A stretch of 64,000 bases of DNA from Bradyrhizobium ottawaense. GTDB taxonomy: Bacteria; Pseudomonadota; Alphaproteobacteria; Rhizobiales; Xanthobacteraceae. Below the pieces are notes generated by a model. It was not told the DNA's origin and did no database searches. It was given only the letters and a program-made list of their open reading frames with translations. The DNA is taken from contig NZ_LT629693.1 in NCBI RefSeq assembly GCF_900099825.1, positions 4,599,001 to 4,663,000 of the forward strand, written 5' to 3'. Below, piece by piece: positions 53,741 to 63,022 of the stretch (within the stretch, counting starts at the first letter, position 1; every line of letters starts with the position of its first letter). Made by a program: the position numbers and the translations under genes.

Positions 53741-55609
53741 ATGGCGCTGTTCAATCGCCGGCACGTGCTGGGCCTCGGCGTCGGCGCGCTGAGCGCGGCG
53801 CAGTTCGGATTATCGGCTGCAGCCGAAGACGGCGCCGAAACGCACGGGCTGTCGGTGTTCGGAGACCTGAAATATCCGGCCGACTTCCACCATTTCGACT
53901 ACGTCAACCCGGCGGCGCCGAAGGGCGGGGCGTTCTCCCTGATCCCGTCGGTGCGCGCCTACAATCAATCGTTCCAGACCTTCAATTCGTTCAACGCCTA
54001 CATCCTCAAGGGCGAGGGCGCGCAGGGCATGGACATGACCTTCGCGTCGCTGATGGTGCGGGCCAACGACGAGCCCGACGCGATGTATGGTCTCGCGGCG
54101 AAGTCGGTGCGGATTTCGCCCGACAAGCTGACCTACCGTTTCTCGATGCGGCCGGAAGCCCGCTTTCACGACGGCTCGAAGCTGACCGCCCACGACGTCG
54201 CCTTCTCGATCAACACGCTGAAGGAAAAAGGTCACCCGCTGATCCTGGTGCAGTTGCGCGATCTGGTGAAGGCCGAGGCGCTCGACGACGCGACGGTGGC
54301 CGTCATGTTCGCGCCGAACCGGGCGCGCGACGTGCCGCTGTACGTGGCGGGCCTGCCGATCTTCTCGAAGGCTTATTACGCGACGCGGCCGTTCGACGAA
54401 TCGACGCTCGATGCGCCGCTCGGCTCCGGGCCCTACAAGGTCGGCAGGTTTGAGGCCAACCGCTACGTCGAATACGACCGGGTCAAGGACTGGTGGGCGG
54501 CCGATCTGCCGGTCTGCCGCGGCAACTTCAATTTCGACACCGTGCGCTATGAATTCTATCGCGACCGCGATGTGGCGTTCGAAGGTTTTTCCGGCAGGAG
54601 CTATCTCTACCGCGAGGAGTTCACCGCGCGCATCTGGGCCACGCGTTACGACTTTCCGGCGATCAAGGACGGCCGCGTCAAGCGGGAGACGCTGCCCGAC
54701 GAAACGCCATCCGGCGGCCAGGGCTGGTTCTTCAATACCCGTCGCGACAAGCTCAAAGACCCCAGGGTGCGCGAAGCGGTCAACTATGCCTTCGATTTCG
54801 AATGGACCAACAAGACCGTTATGTACGGCGCCTATGCGCGCACCTGCTCGCCGTTCCAGAATTCGGACATGGTGGCGACCGGGCTGCCGTCGCCGGAAGA
54901 GTTGAAGCTGCTGGAGCCGTTCCGCGGGCAGGTGCCGGACGAGGTATTCGGTCAGCCGTTCGTGCCGCCGGTGTCCGACGGCTCGGGGCAGGACCGCGCG
55001 CTGTTGCGCAAGGCGCAGCAATTGCTGCAGGAAGCCGGACTTCCCGTGAAGGACGGCAAGCGGATGCTGCCGAACGGCGAGGTTTTCACGATCGAATTCC
55101 TGCTCGACGAGGTGTCGTTCCAGCCGCATCACGCCACCTTCATCAAAAACCTCGCCCAACTCGGCATCGATGCCGCGATCCGGATGATCGACGCCGTTCA
55201 ATACCGCGCGCGCGTCGAGTCGTTCGATTTCGATATCACGACCCAGCGCCTGAGCATGTCGGCGACGCCGGGCGACAGCCTGCGGCCGTATTTTTCCTCC
55301 CAGGCCGCCTCCACCAAGGGGTCCTACAATCTGGCGGGCGTCGCCAGTCCCGCGATCGACGCCCTGATCGAAAAGGCCATCGGCGCCGAAACGCGCAACG
55401 ACCTGACCAATGCCTGCCGCGCGCTCGACCGGGTGTTCCGTGCCGGCCGCTACTGGGTTCCGCAGTGGTTCCGCTCGTCGCACCCGATTGCCTATTGGGA
55501 CCTGTTCGCGCATCCGCCGAAGCCGGCGCGCTACGCGCAAGGTACCGGCGCGCCCGACAACTGGTGGGCTGATCCCGCCAAGGCCGCCAAGTCAGAGCAG
55601 GCGAAGTAA
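53741..55609 (+). CDS. Peptide ABC transporter substrate-binding protein, Tat-exported (YejA-like, copy 2)
   Basis: Second family-5 receptor, 622 residues, clearly a paralogue of the preceding gene: SVFGDLKYPADFHHFDYVNPAAPKGG and ARFHDGSKLTAHDVAFSINTL align with it. FNRRHVLGLGVGALSAAQFGLSAAA is a twin-arginine signal. AAGGA precedes the ATG at 53741, although the frame stays open upstream inside copy 1. By eye the copies have diverged widely outside the shared motifs, so they may bind different peptides while sharing one permease. yejB begins three bases after the stop. Confidence 0.88.
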   Translation: MALFNRRHVLGLGVGALSAAQFGLSAAAEDGAETHGLSVFGDLKYPADFHHFDYVNPAAPKGGAFSLIPSVRAYNQSFQTFNSFNAYILKGEGAQGMDMTFASLMVRANDEPDAMYGLAAKSVRISPDKLTYRFSMRPEARFHDGSKLTAHDVAFSINTLKEKGHPLILVQLRDLVKAEALDDATVAVMFAPNRARDVPLYVAGLPIFSKAYYATRPFDESTLDAPLGSGPYKVGRFEANRYVEYDRVKDWWAADLPVCRGNFNFDTVRYEFYRDRDVAFEGFSGRSYLYREEFTARIWATRYDFPAIKDGRVKRETLPDETPSGGQGWFFNTRRDKLKDPRVREAVNYAFDFEWTNKTVMYGAYARTCSPFQNSDMVATGLPSPEELKLLEPFRGQVPDEVFGQPFVPPVSDGSGQDRALLRKAQQLLQEAGLPVKDGKRMLPNGEVFTIEFLLDEVSFQPHHATFIKNLAQLGIDAAIRMIDAVQYRARVESFDFDITTQRLSMSATPGDSLRPYFSSQAASTKGSYNLAGVASPAIDALIEKAIGAETRNDLTNACRALDRVFRAGRYWVPQWFRSSHPIAYWDLFAHPPKPARYAQGTGAPDNWWADPAKAAKSEQAK

Positions 55610-55612
55610 TTC

Positions 55613-56722
55613 ATGGGCGCCTATATCGCACGCCGCATTTTGCTGATGGTCCCGACGCTGCTGGGGATCCTTCTGGTCTCGTTCATCGTCGTGCAGTTCG
55701 CGCCGGGCGGACCGGTGGAGCGCGTGCTGGCGCAGCTTTCCGGCGCCGACACCGGCGGCACCTCGCGGATATCAGGATCTTCCGGCGGCGACATCGTCGC
55801 GCGCGGCCAGGTCGGCGCCGCGGCGGACGCGGTCAGTTCGAAATATCGCGGCGCGCAGGGGCTCGATCCGGACTTCATCAAGAAGCTGGAAACGCAGTTC
55901 GGCTTCGACAAGCCGGCGCCGGAGCGTTTCGCCCTGATGCTGTGGAATTTTTCGCGCTTCGATTTCGGCAAGAGCTATTTCCGCGACGTCAGCGTGCTCC
56001 AGCTCATCAAGGAGAAGTTGCCGGTTTCGATGTCGCTCGGGATCTGGATGACGCTCCTGACCTATCTGATCTCGATTCCGCTCGGCATCCGCAAGGCCGT
56101 GCAGGACGGCTCGCGGTTCGATACCTGGACGTCCGCCATCATCATCGTCGGCTTTGCGATACCCGGCTTCCTGTTCGCGATTCTCTTGATCATCCTGTTC
56201 GCCGGCGGCTCGTTCTTCAACATCTTCCCGTTGCGCGGCCTGACCTCGGACGGCTGGGCGCAATTCCCCTGGTACTGGAAGATCATCGACTATTTCTGGC
56301 ACATCACGCTGCCGCTGATCTCGATGGCGCTGGGCGCCTTCGCAACCATGACGCTTTTGACCAAGAACTCGTTCCTCGACGAAATCCGCAAGCAATATGT
56401 CATGACGGCGCGCGCCAAGGGCTGCAGCGAGCGCCAGGTGCTGTACAATCACGTCTTCCGCAACGCGATGCTGATCGTGATCGCGGGTTTCCCCGGCGCG
56501 TTCATCCACGCCTTCTTCTCCGGCTCGCTCTTGATCGAGACCATCTTCTCGCTCGACGGCCTCGGCCTGCTCGGTTTCGAGAGCGTGCTGAATCGCGATT
56601 ATCCTGTCGTGTTCGGTACGCTGTTCATCTTTTCGCTGGTCGGCCTCGTGGTCAACCTGGTCTCCGATCTCGCTTACATGTGGATCGATCCGCGGATCGA
56701 TTTCGAGGCGCGTGAAGTCTGA
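55613..56722 (+). CDS. yejB: Peptide ABC transporter permease YejB
   Basis: Inner-membrane permease, 369 residues, of the DppB/OppB class. It has the conserved start YIARRILLMVPTLLGILLVSFIVVQFAPGGPVERV, a long periplasmic insert at residues 50-110 that is characteristic of YejB, and the EAA coupling loop YVMTARAKGCSERQVLYNHVFRNAM near residue 260-285. It begins three bases after the second receptor gene and overlaps yejE by one base, so translation is coupled. Confidence 0.93.
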   Translation: MGAYIARRILLMVPTLLGILLVSFIVVQFAPGGPVERVLAQLSGADTGGTSRISGSSGGDIVARGQVGAAADAVSSKYRGAQGLDPDFIKKLETQFGFDKPAPERFALMLWNFSRFDFGKSYFRDVSVLQLIKEKLPVSMSLGIWMTLLTYLISIPLGIRKAVQDGSRFDTWTSAIIIVGFAIPGFLFAILLIILFAGGSFFNIFPLRGLTSDGWAQFPWYWKIIDYFWHITLPLISMALGAFATMTLLTKNSFLDEIRKQYVMTARAKGCSERQVLYNHVFRNAMLIVIAGFPGAFIHAFFSGSLLIETIFSLDGLGLLGFESVLNRDYPVVFGTLFIFSLVGLVVNLVSDLAYMWIDPRIDFEAREV

Positions 56723-57900
56723 TGACGGTCATTGCGCCCCAGCCGATCGAGACCACGACGCAAGCGCCGCTCGGCGAGGCGGTGCCGATCACGCGCAGCC
56801 GGTTCGCGCCGTCGCCGCTCAACCGCCGCCGCTGGCAGAACTTCAAGGCGAACCGCCGGGGTTACTGGTCGTTCTGGATCTTCCTGATCCTGTTCGTGGT
56901 CTCGCTGTTTGCCGAACTGATCGCCAACGACCGGCCGTTCCTGGTCAAGTATGACGGCCATCTCTACTGGCCGGCCTTCATCAGCTATTCCGAAACCACG
57001 TTCGGCGGCGACTTCGAGACCGCCGCCGATTATCGCGATCCCTATCTGCAGAAGCAGATCGCCGACAAGGGCGGCACCATCCTCTGGCCGCTGATCCGCT
57101 ATTCCTACGACACCCACAACCTCGATCTGCCGACGCCGGCGCCGTCGAAGCCGACCTGGATGCTGACCGAACAGCAGTGCAGCGAGATCGTGAAGAAGAA
57201 GCATCTCACCGGTTGCCGCGACCTCGAATATAACTGGCTCGGCACCGACGATCAGGGCCGCGACGTGGTGGCGCGCCTGATCTACGGTTTCCGCATCTCG
57301 GTGTTGTTCGGGCTGACGCTGACCATCGTCTCCTCGATCATCGGCATCGCCGCTGGCGGGGTGCAGGGCTATTTCGGCGGCTGGATCGATCTCGGTTTCC
57401 AGCGCTTCATCGAAATCTGGAACGCGATTCCCTCGCTCTATCTGCTCTTGATCATATCGGCGGTGCTGCCGCCGGGCTTCTTCATCCTGCTCGGCATCCT
57501 CCTGCTGTTCTCCTGGGTATCGCTGGTGGGGCTGGTGCGCGCCGAATTCCTGCGCGGGAGAAATTTCGAGTATATCCAGGCAGCGCGCGCGCTCGGCGTC
57601 TCCAATGCCACCATCATGTTCCGCCATCTGCTGCCGAATGCGATGGTGGCGACCATGACGTTCCTGCCGTTCATCGTATCATCCTCGGTGATGACGCTGA
57701 CGGCGCTGGATTTCCTCGGCTTCGGCCTGCCGCCCGGCTCGCCGTCGCTGGGTGAATTGCTGTCGCAAGCCAAGGCCAACGTGCAGGCGCCGTGGCTCGG
57801 CTTCACCGGCTTCTTCTCGGTCGCGATCATGCTGTCGCTCTTGATCTTCATCGGCGAGGCCGCGCGCGACGCCTTCGATCCGCGCAAGACGTTCCGGTAA
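56722..57900 (+). CDS. yejE: Peptide ABC transporter permease YejE
   Basis: Inner-membrane permease, 392 residues, DppC/OppC class. After a short cytoplasmic N-terminus comes NFKANRRGYWSFWIFLILFVVSLFAELIANDRP, then the YejE-type periplasmic insert (about 60-170, including WLGTDDQGRDVVARLIYGFR) and the coupling loop FEYIQAARALGVSNATIMFRHLLPNAM near residue 280-305. The start is consistent with the TGATG overlap with yejB. The DppD/DppF-like ATPase follows after ten bases. Confidence 0.93.
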   Translation: MTVIAPQPIETTTQAPLGEAVPITRSRFAPSPLNRRRWQNFKANRRGYWSFWIFLILFVVSLFAELIANDRPFLVKYDGHLYWPAFISYSETTFGGDFETAADYRDPYLQKQIADKGGTILWPLIRYSYDTHNLDLPTPAPSKPTWMLTEQQCSEIVKKKHLTGCRDLEYNWLGTDDQGRDVVARLIYGFRISVLFGLTLTIVSSIIGIAAGGVQGYFGGWIDLGFQRFIEIWNAIPSLYLLLIISAVLPPGFFILLGILLLFSWVSLVGLVRAEFLRGRNFEYIQAARALGVSNATIMFRHLLPNAMVATMTFLPFIVSSSVMTLTALDFLGFGLPPGSPSLGELLSQAKANVQAPWLGFTGFFSVAIMLSLLIFIGEAARDAFDPRKTFR

Positions 57901-57910
57901 GGACCCGCGC

Positions 57911-59527
57911 ATGGACGCCATCAACCAGCCCCTGCTCGACGTTCGCGACCTCTCGGTGGCGTTCGGCAGCACGCTTGCGGTCGACCATGTCTCGTTTTCC
58001 ATCAAGCGCGGCGAGTGCGTGGCGCTGGTCGGCGAATCCGGTTCCGGAAAATCCGTCAGCGCGCTGTCGATCCTGAAGCTGCTGCCCTATCCGAATGCCT
58101 CTCATCCCTCCGGCAGCATCCGCTTCAGGGGCCGCGATATCCTGACGGCGTCCGAGAACGAGGTGCGCGAAATCCGCGGCAACGACATCTCGATCATCTT
58201 CCAGGAGCCGATGACCTCGCTCAATCCGCTTCACACCATCGAGGCGCAGATCGGCGAGATACTGTTTCTCCACAACGGCATCCGTGGTGCGATGGCGCGG
58301 GCGCGGACGCTGGAATTGCTGACGCAGGTCGGCATTCCCGATCCTGAAACAAGGCTGAAGAGCTATCCGCATCAATTGTCCGGCGGCCAGCGCCAGCGCG
58401 TGATGATCGCGATGGCGCTCGCCAACGAGCCGGACCTGCTGATTGCGGACGAGCCGACCACCGCGCTCGACGTCACCGTGCAGGCGCAGATCCTGGCGCT
58501 GCTCGCCGAAATTCGCGCCCGGCTCGGCATGAGCCTGCTGTTCATCACCCATGACCTCGGCATCGTGCGCCGCATCGCCGACGTCGTCTGCGTCATGAAT
58601 TCGGGCAAGATCGTCGAGGCGGGGCCGGTCGAGCAGGTCTTTACCGCGCCGAAACATGCCTATACCCGCGCGCTGCTGGCCGCCGAGCCGAAGCCCGATC
58701 CGGCGCCGCCGCGGCCGGAATCGCCGGTGGTGATGTCGGCCGACAACCTGAAGGTCTGGTTTCCGATCAAACGGGGCCTGCTGCGCTCGACCGTCGGGCA
58801 CATCAAGGCGGTGGACGGCGTCAGTCTCGCGGTACGCAAGGGCGAGACGCTCGGCGTCGTCGGCGAATCCGGTTCAGGCAAGACCACGCTGGGTCTTGCG
58901 CTGCTGCGGCTGATTTCGTCCGACGGGCCGATCGTGTTTCTCGGCCAGAACATTCAAGGCCTGCGTTTCAAGGCGATGCTGCCGTTCCGGCGTGACATGC
59001 AGATCGTGTTTCAGGATCCGTTCGGCGCGCTGAGCCCGCGGATGTCGGTCGGCGACATCGTCGCCGAGGGCCTGAGCGTGCATCAGCCTTCGCTGTCGTA
59101 CGAGGAGCGCGAGACGCGGGTCATCAAGGCGCTCGAGGATGTCGGGCTTAACCCGGAATGGCGCTTCCGCTATCCGCATGAATTTTCCGGCGGCCAGCGC
59201 CAGCGGATTTCGATCGCGCGCGCGGTGGTGCTGGAGCCGAACTTCGTCGTGCTGGACGAGCCGACCAGCGCGCTCGACATGTTGCTGCAAGCCCAGATGG
59301 TCGACCTGCTGCGCGAACTGCAGCGCAAGCGCGATCTGACCTACATGTTCATCTCGCACGACCTGCGCGTGGTGGCATCCTTGGCCAGCCATCTGATCGT
59401 GATGCGTCTCGGCAAGGTGATCGAGGAGGGCCCGGCGGCGGAACTGTTCAAGAATCCGAAGAGCGACTACACCCGCGCGCTGTTCGCCGCGGCGTTCCGG
59501 ATCGAGGCCGTTCCGGATGGGGCGTGA
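57911..59527 (+). CDS. yejF: Peptide ABC transporter duplicated ATP-binding protein YejF
   Basis: Cytoplasmic ATPase of 538 residues with two complete ABC domains in one chain, which is typical of YejF. First domain: Walker [10 protein letters not shown] near residue 40, signature [12 protein letters not shown], Walker [15 protein letters not shown]. Second domain: [11 protein letters not shown] near residue 319, [33 protein letters not shown]. It is the last gene of the receptor-receptor-yejBEF operon; a palindromic repeat follows directly. Confidence 0.94.
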   Translation: MDAINQPLLDVRDLSVAFGSTLAVDHVSFSIKRGECVALVGESGSGKSVSALSILKLLPYPNASHPSGSIRFRGRDILTASENEVREIRGNDISIIFQEPMTSLNPLHTIEAQIGEILFLHNGIRGAMARARTLELLTQVGIPDPETRLKSYPHQLSGGQRQRVMIAMALANEPDLLIADEPTTALDVTVQAQILALLAEIRARLGMSLLFITHDLGIVRRIADVVCVMNSGKIVEAGPVEQVFTAPKHAYTRALLAAEPKPDPAPPRPESPVVMSADNLKVWFPIKRGLLRSTVGHIKAVDGVSLAVRKGETLGVVGESGSGKTTLGLALLRLISSDGPIVFLGQNIQGLRFKAMLPFRRDMQIVFQDPFGALSPRMSVGDIVAEGLSVHQPSLSYEERETRVIKALEDVGLNPEWRFRYPHEFSGGQRQRISIARAVVLEPNFVVLDEPTSALDMLLQAQMVDLLRELQRKRDLTYMFISHDLRVVASLASHLIVMRLGKVIEEGPAAELFKNPKSDYTRALFAAAFRIEAVPDGA

Positions 59528-59529
59528 CG

Positions 59530-59653
59530 GTCGTCATACCCCGCGAAAGCGGGGTATCCAGTACGCTGCGGCCACTCGATTTGAATTGCATCTGTCACGG
59601 AGTACTGGATCACCCGCCCCAGTGCGCAATCGTGCACAAGGCGGGTGATGACA
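59530..59653. repeat. Palindromic intergenic repeat, family F (copy 1)
   Basis: GTCGTCATACCCCGCGAAAGC and GGGTATCCAGTAC at the left match GAGTACTGGATCACCCGCC and GGCGGGTGATGAC at the right. It separates the convergent yejF and NlpC/P60 genes. A half copy lies at 62861-62917. Confidence 0.78.
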
Positions 59654-59659
59654 GCCAGG

Positions 59660-60505
59660 CTAGCCCAACCTCTTGACCGCCGTGATCTCGCTGCCGGCGG
59701 CCCTGATGCGCGCGATGGCCTCGCGTGTATTCTCGATCGCCGTTGCCATGTGATGCGCATTGGCGTGCACGATGGTTTCCCCATCGCGGACGATGGCGAC
59801 ATGTCCCTTCCAGAAGATCAGGTCGCCGCGTTGCAGTTTGTGCATTTCGGCGGCCTCCAGCATTCGGCCGAGGCCGTCCCGCTGCATGTCGCTGTCGCGC
59901 GGGCAGCCGGTGCCGGCGGCGTTCAGCGCCACCTGGACCAGGCCGGAGCAATCGATGCCGAGACTGCTCTTGCCGCCCCACAGATAGGGCGTGCCGACAA
60001 ATCGTTCGGCGACCGCGACGAAATCGCTTTCGACCGCGTCGAGGCTACCGAGATGCCGGCGCGGCAGACACCAGCCGTCGCGGGTGACGGCGAATGCGCC
60101 GTCTTCGCGGGTCACCGTTACTTTCGCGCTGAAAGACAGCGTCTCGACCGGCGGCAATTTGATCGAGGGTCCCGGAAACGCGAAGGTGCGCAATGCAGTA
60201 ACCTGATGCGTCGGCGAAGCCGCGATCTTTGCCAGGGCGGCATCCGGAAGCCAGCCGACATAACCGTCGCTGTTCAGTTGACCCCAGGCAAAGCCTTCGC
60301 CGTTGCGATCGTAGACCGTGACGCGCTCGCCCTTCAGCGCCTGCGTCGCCAGTTCGGCGTCGGCGAAAGGGTTCAGGCGCAGCGGCGCGATCGCGTCCGC
60401 AACTTCGAACACTTCACCCTCGACAAAGCGCGCGGCCTTGACCTTGCCTTCGAGATATTTGGCGGCGACCTCGGGCCGTGCCGGTGTCAGGCGCGGATCA
60501 TCCAT
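59660..60505 (-). CDS. NlpC/P60 (C40) family cell-wall peptidase
   Basis: Cysteine peptidase of 281 residues that cleaves gamma-D-glutamyl-meso-diaminopimelate type bonds in murein peptides. Two SH3-like domains fill the first 150 residues (EVADAIAPLRLNPFADAELATQALKGERVTVYDRNGEGFAWGQLNSDGYVGWLPDAAL and LPRRHLGSLDAV region). The catalytic domain follows, with the cysteine in GIDCSGLVQVAL near residue 190 and the histidine in WKGHVAIVRDGETIVHANAH. No signal peptide is seen, so it may act in the cytoplasm on imported peptides. Its start overlaps the end of the aminopeptidase gene by eight bases. Confidence 0.87.
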   Translation of the reverse strand: MDDPRLTPARPEVAAKYLEGKVKAARFVEGEVFEVADAIAPLRLNPFADAELATQALKGERVTVYDRNGEGFAWGQLNSDGYVGWLPDAALAKIAASPTHQVTALRTFAFPGPSIKLPPVETLSFSAKVTVTREDGAFAVTRDGWCLPRRHLGSLDAVESDFVAVAERFVGTPYLWGGKSSLGIDCSGLVQVALNAAGTGCPRDSDMQRDGLGRMLEAAEMHKLQRGDLIFWKGHVAIVRDGETIVHANAHHMATAIENTREAIARIRAAGSEITAVKRLG

Positions 60506-61880
60506 AGCGTTGGCTCAACAGTTTGTAGATCGCCCGCGCCGCCTGGCATTCGCCGCCCTCGGGGCGCGCGGGTTTGGCCGATGGCGTCCAGCCGTAGATG
60601 TCGACATGCAGCCATCGTGTTGTGTCCGACACGAAGCGTTGCAGGAACAGTGCGCAAGTGATCGAGCCGGCAAACCCGCCTGACGGCGCGTTGTTGATGT
60701 CGGCGACCTTCGAATCCAGCCATGAATCGTAAGCCGGCCACAGCGGCAACCGCCACAGCGGATCGTTCTCGCTTTTCGCATGGGCTGCGACGTCGCCGGC
60801 CAGCGTCTCGTCATTGGTGTAAAACGGCGGCAGATCCGGCCCCAGGGCCACCCGCGCGGCGCCCGTTAGCGTACCCAGATCGACCAGCAGGTCCGGCTTC
60901 TCCTCGTCCGCCAGCGCCAGCGCATCGGCCAATACCAGCCGTCCCTCGGCGTCGGTGTTGCCGATCTCCACCGTCGGTCCCTTGCGCGACTTGAAGATGT
61001 CGAGCGGACGGAAGGCGTTGCCGGCGACCGCGTTCTCGACCGCGGGGATCAGTACCCGCAGCCGGACCTTCAGTTTCGCGTCCATCACCATCTGCGCCAG
61101 CGCCAGCACGTTGGCCGCACCCCCCATGTCCTTCTTCATGATCAGCATGCCGCTCGACGGCTTGAGGTCGAGGCCGCCGGTGTCGAAGCAGACGCCCTTG
61201 CCGACCAGGGTCACCTTGGGATGGGCGGGATCGCCCCAGCCGATATCGATCAGCCGCGGCGCGCGCGTCGAGGCCATGCCGACGGCGTGGATCAGCGGAA
61301 AGTTCTGCGCGACCAGTTCGTCGCCGACGATGCTGTTGAAACTGGCGCCGTAACGTTTCGCCAGCGCCTCGGCGGCTTGCGCCAGTTGCTCCGGACCCAT
61401 GTCGTTCGACGGCGTATTGATGAGGTCGCGTGCCAGCGACGCTGCTTCCGCCATCCGCACGATATCGGCGACATCAACCCCGTCAGGCGGCACCAGCCGG
61501 ACGCCGGGCTGTTCGGCCTTGCGGTAGCGGCCGAAGCGGTAGTTGCCGAGCGCGAACGCCAGCGTCGCAAGGCGCACATCGTGCGGCGCGTTGGCAAAGC
61601 GATAGACCCCTGGTGGCAGCAGGCCCGGCAGGGCGCCTGCCCGGAACAGGTCGCGGGATTTGCTGCTCTCATCCTCGAGGCCGAAGACGACCTGCGCGAT
61701 CTGCCCGTCGGGCGCGGGCAGGATCAGGCATTTGCCCGGCTTGGCGGTGAAGTCGTTGGCAACGGCAAATTGCCGGGCCGGTTCGGGAAGGCCCTTGGCG
61801 ATGGCGGTCCATGTCGTCTTGGTGGCGAACGTAATCGGAATGGCCGGCGCGGCCGGCGCGGTCTCGAACAGGGAATGCAT
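60498..61880 (-). CDS. Leucyl aminopeptidase family protein (M17)
   Basis: Two-metal cytosolic aminopeptidase of 460 residues. The M17 metal and catalytic motifs are visible: VGKGVCFDTGGLDLKPSSGMLIMKKDMGG (lysine and aspartates, near residues 235-263) and the family signature NTDAEGRLVLADAL near residue 318. The N-terminal half is the usual less conserved macro-like domain. I start at the ATG at 61880, which gives a normal MHSLFETAP start; the frame extends 45 bases farther. The overlap with the NlpC/P60 gene implies coupled translation, so the two may together degrade imported murein or other peptides. Confidence 0.9.
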   Translation of the reverse strand: MHSLFETAPAAPAIPITFATKTTWTAIAKGLPEPARQFAVANDFTAKPGKCLILPAPDGQIAQVVFGLEDESSKSRDLFRAGALPGLLPPGVYRFANAPHDVRLATLAFALGNYRFGRYRKAEQPGVRLVPPDGVDVADIVRMAEAASLARDLINTPSNDMGPEQLAQAAEALAKRYGASFNSIVGDELVAQNFPLIHAVGMASTRAPRLIDIGWGDPAHPKVTLVGKGVCFDTGGLDLKPSSGMLIMKKDMGGAANVLALAQMVMDAKLKVRLRVLIPAVENAVAGNAFRPLDIFKSRKGPTVEIGNTDAEGRLVLADALALADEEKPDLLVDLGTLTGAARVALGPDLPPFYTNDETLAGDVAAHAKSENDPLWRLPLWPAYDSWLDSKVADINNAPSGGFAGSITCALFLQRFVSDTTRWLHVDIYGWTPSAKPARPEGGECQAARAIYKLLSQRYG

Positions 61881-61936
61881 GCAGGTCTCGTAAAGCGGGG
61901 TCGGGCAGGGGTGCCGCGGCTTCATAGCACGGCCAA

Positions 61937-61951
61937 TTAACCAGCCGTTAG
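61937..61951 (+). promoter_or_regulatory. Candidate CtrA box upstream of tadD
   Basis: TTAA-N7-TTAG (61937-61951) differs from the CtrA consensus TTAA-N7-TTAA by one base, and a GTTAAC follows at 61953. It lies about 65 bases before the tadD start. CtrA control of pilus genes is known in alphaproteobacteria; binding here is inference. Confidence 0.35.
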
Positions 61952-62015
61952 GGTTAACAGTCTATTGCTTTCGCGTTCGGCTCCGTTCGCCCGATACCCG
62001 GTGAGTTGAAGTGCC

Positions 62016-62828
62016 ATGCGTCGACAGTCCAGCCATGCCGGGTATCTCGCCCGGCTTCTCGCTTCCGCGGCCGTGAGCGCGGTCCTGGCCGCAAGCCTTG
62101 GCGGCTGCCAGACCATGTCCGACGTGACGGGCTCGATTACGTCGTCCAAGACAGCCGCCGTTCCCGATGATCCGCGGCAGGCCGTCGATGTTTACGGCGA
62201 GCGTTATCGCGCCAACCCCAAAGATGCCGATGCGGCGCTGGCCTACGGCCAGGCGCTTCGCGCCACCGGGCAGCGCGCGCAGGCTGCCGCCGTGCTCGAA
62301 CAGGCCACCATCGCCAATCCCGGCAACAAGGCGCTGATCGCCGGTTACGGCCGTGCGCTGGCCGACAACGGCAATTCGCAGGCCGCCTTCGATGTGCTGA
62401 GCCGCGCCCATTCGCCTTCCAATCCCGACTGGCGCATTCTCTCGGTGCAGGGCACGACGCTCGACAAGATGGGCAAGCACGAAGAAGCCCGCCGCTATTA
62501 CGCCACCGCGCTGAAGATCGTGCCGGAAGAGCCGTCCGTGCTGTCCAATCTCGGCCTCTCCTACATGCTGACGCGGGAATTGCCGCAAGCCGAGGAAACG
62601 CTGCGGCGCGCCTATGGTAATCCACGCGCCGATGGCCGGGTGCGCCAGAACCTCGCTCTGGTGGTCGGCCTGCAGGGCCGCTTCGCCGAAGCCGAGACCA
62701 TCGCCAAGGGCGATCTGCCGGCCGACGAGGCGACGGCGAACGTGGCCTATCTGCGGGAGATGCTGAGCCGCAAGGACCCGCGCGGCGGCAAGACCGTGCC
62801 GGTTGCCGCTCTCAACCCGCCCGACTGA
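62016..62828 (+). CDS. tadD: Tetratricopeptide lipoprotein, Flp pilus assembly protein TadD
   Basis: Predicted outer-membrane-associated lipoprotein of 270 residues needed for Flp/Tad pilus assembly. A signal with the lipobox LGGC (cysteine near residue 30) is followed by a disordered stretch and tandem TPR units between about residues 55 and 230 (DADAALAYGQALRATGQRAQAAAVLEQA; NKALIAGYGRALADNGNSQAAFDVLSRA; HEEARRYYATALKIVPEEPSVLSNLGLSY). The length matches TadD. It is convergent with a tadC gene 195 bases away, which supports the assignment. Confidence 0.82.
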   Translation: MRRQSSHAGYLARLLASAAVSAVLAASLGGCQTMSDVTGSITSSKTAAVPDDPRQAVDVYGERYRANPKDADAALAYGQALRATGQRAQAAAVLEQATIANPGNKALIAGYGRALADNGNSQAAFDVLSRAHSPSNPDWRILSVQGTTLDKMGKHEEARRYYATALKIVPEEPSVLSNLGLSYMLTRELPQAEETLRRAYGNPRADGRVRQNLALVVGLQGRFAEAETIAKGDLPADEATANVAYLREMLSRKDPRGGKTVPVAALNPPD

Positions 62829-62860
62829 CCGCAAGAACCGTTTCACCCGTACACCGCAGC

Positions 62861-62917
62861 CGTCATCACCCGCCTGGTTCGCAACTGCGCACTGCAGCAG
62901 GTGATCCAGCATTCCGG
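62861..62917. repeat. Half copy of family F repeat
   Basis: GTCATCACCCGCCTGG ... GCGCACTGCAGCAGGTGATCC repeats the right half of the element at 59530-59653 in inverse orientation, in the gap between convergent tadD and tadC. Confidence 0.65.
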
Positions 62918-63022
62918 ACTTGTTCGCAATTCGGGCGCCGCGGCAGACGGGGGCGCCTGTTCCCGGCTGCGGCAAAGCTTCATCCGTCAAGGCCGCCATA
63001 ACGTCGGCCCTGCGTCTCGTGC

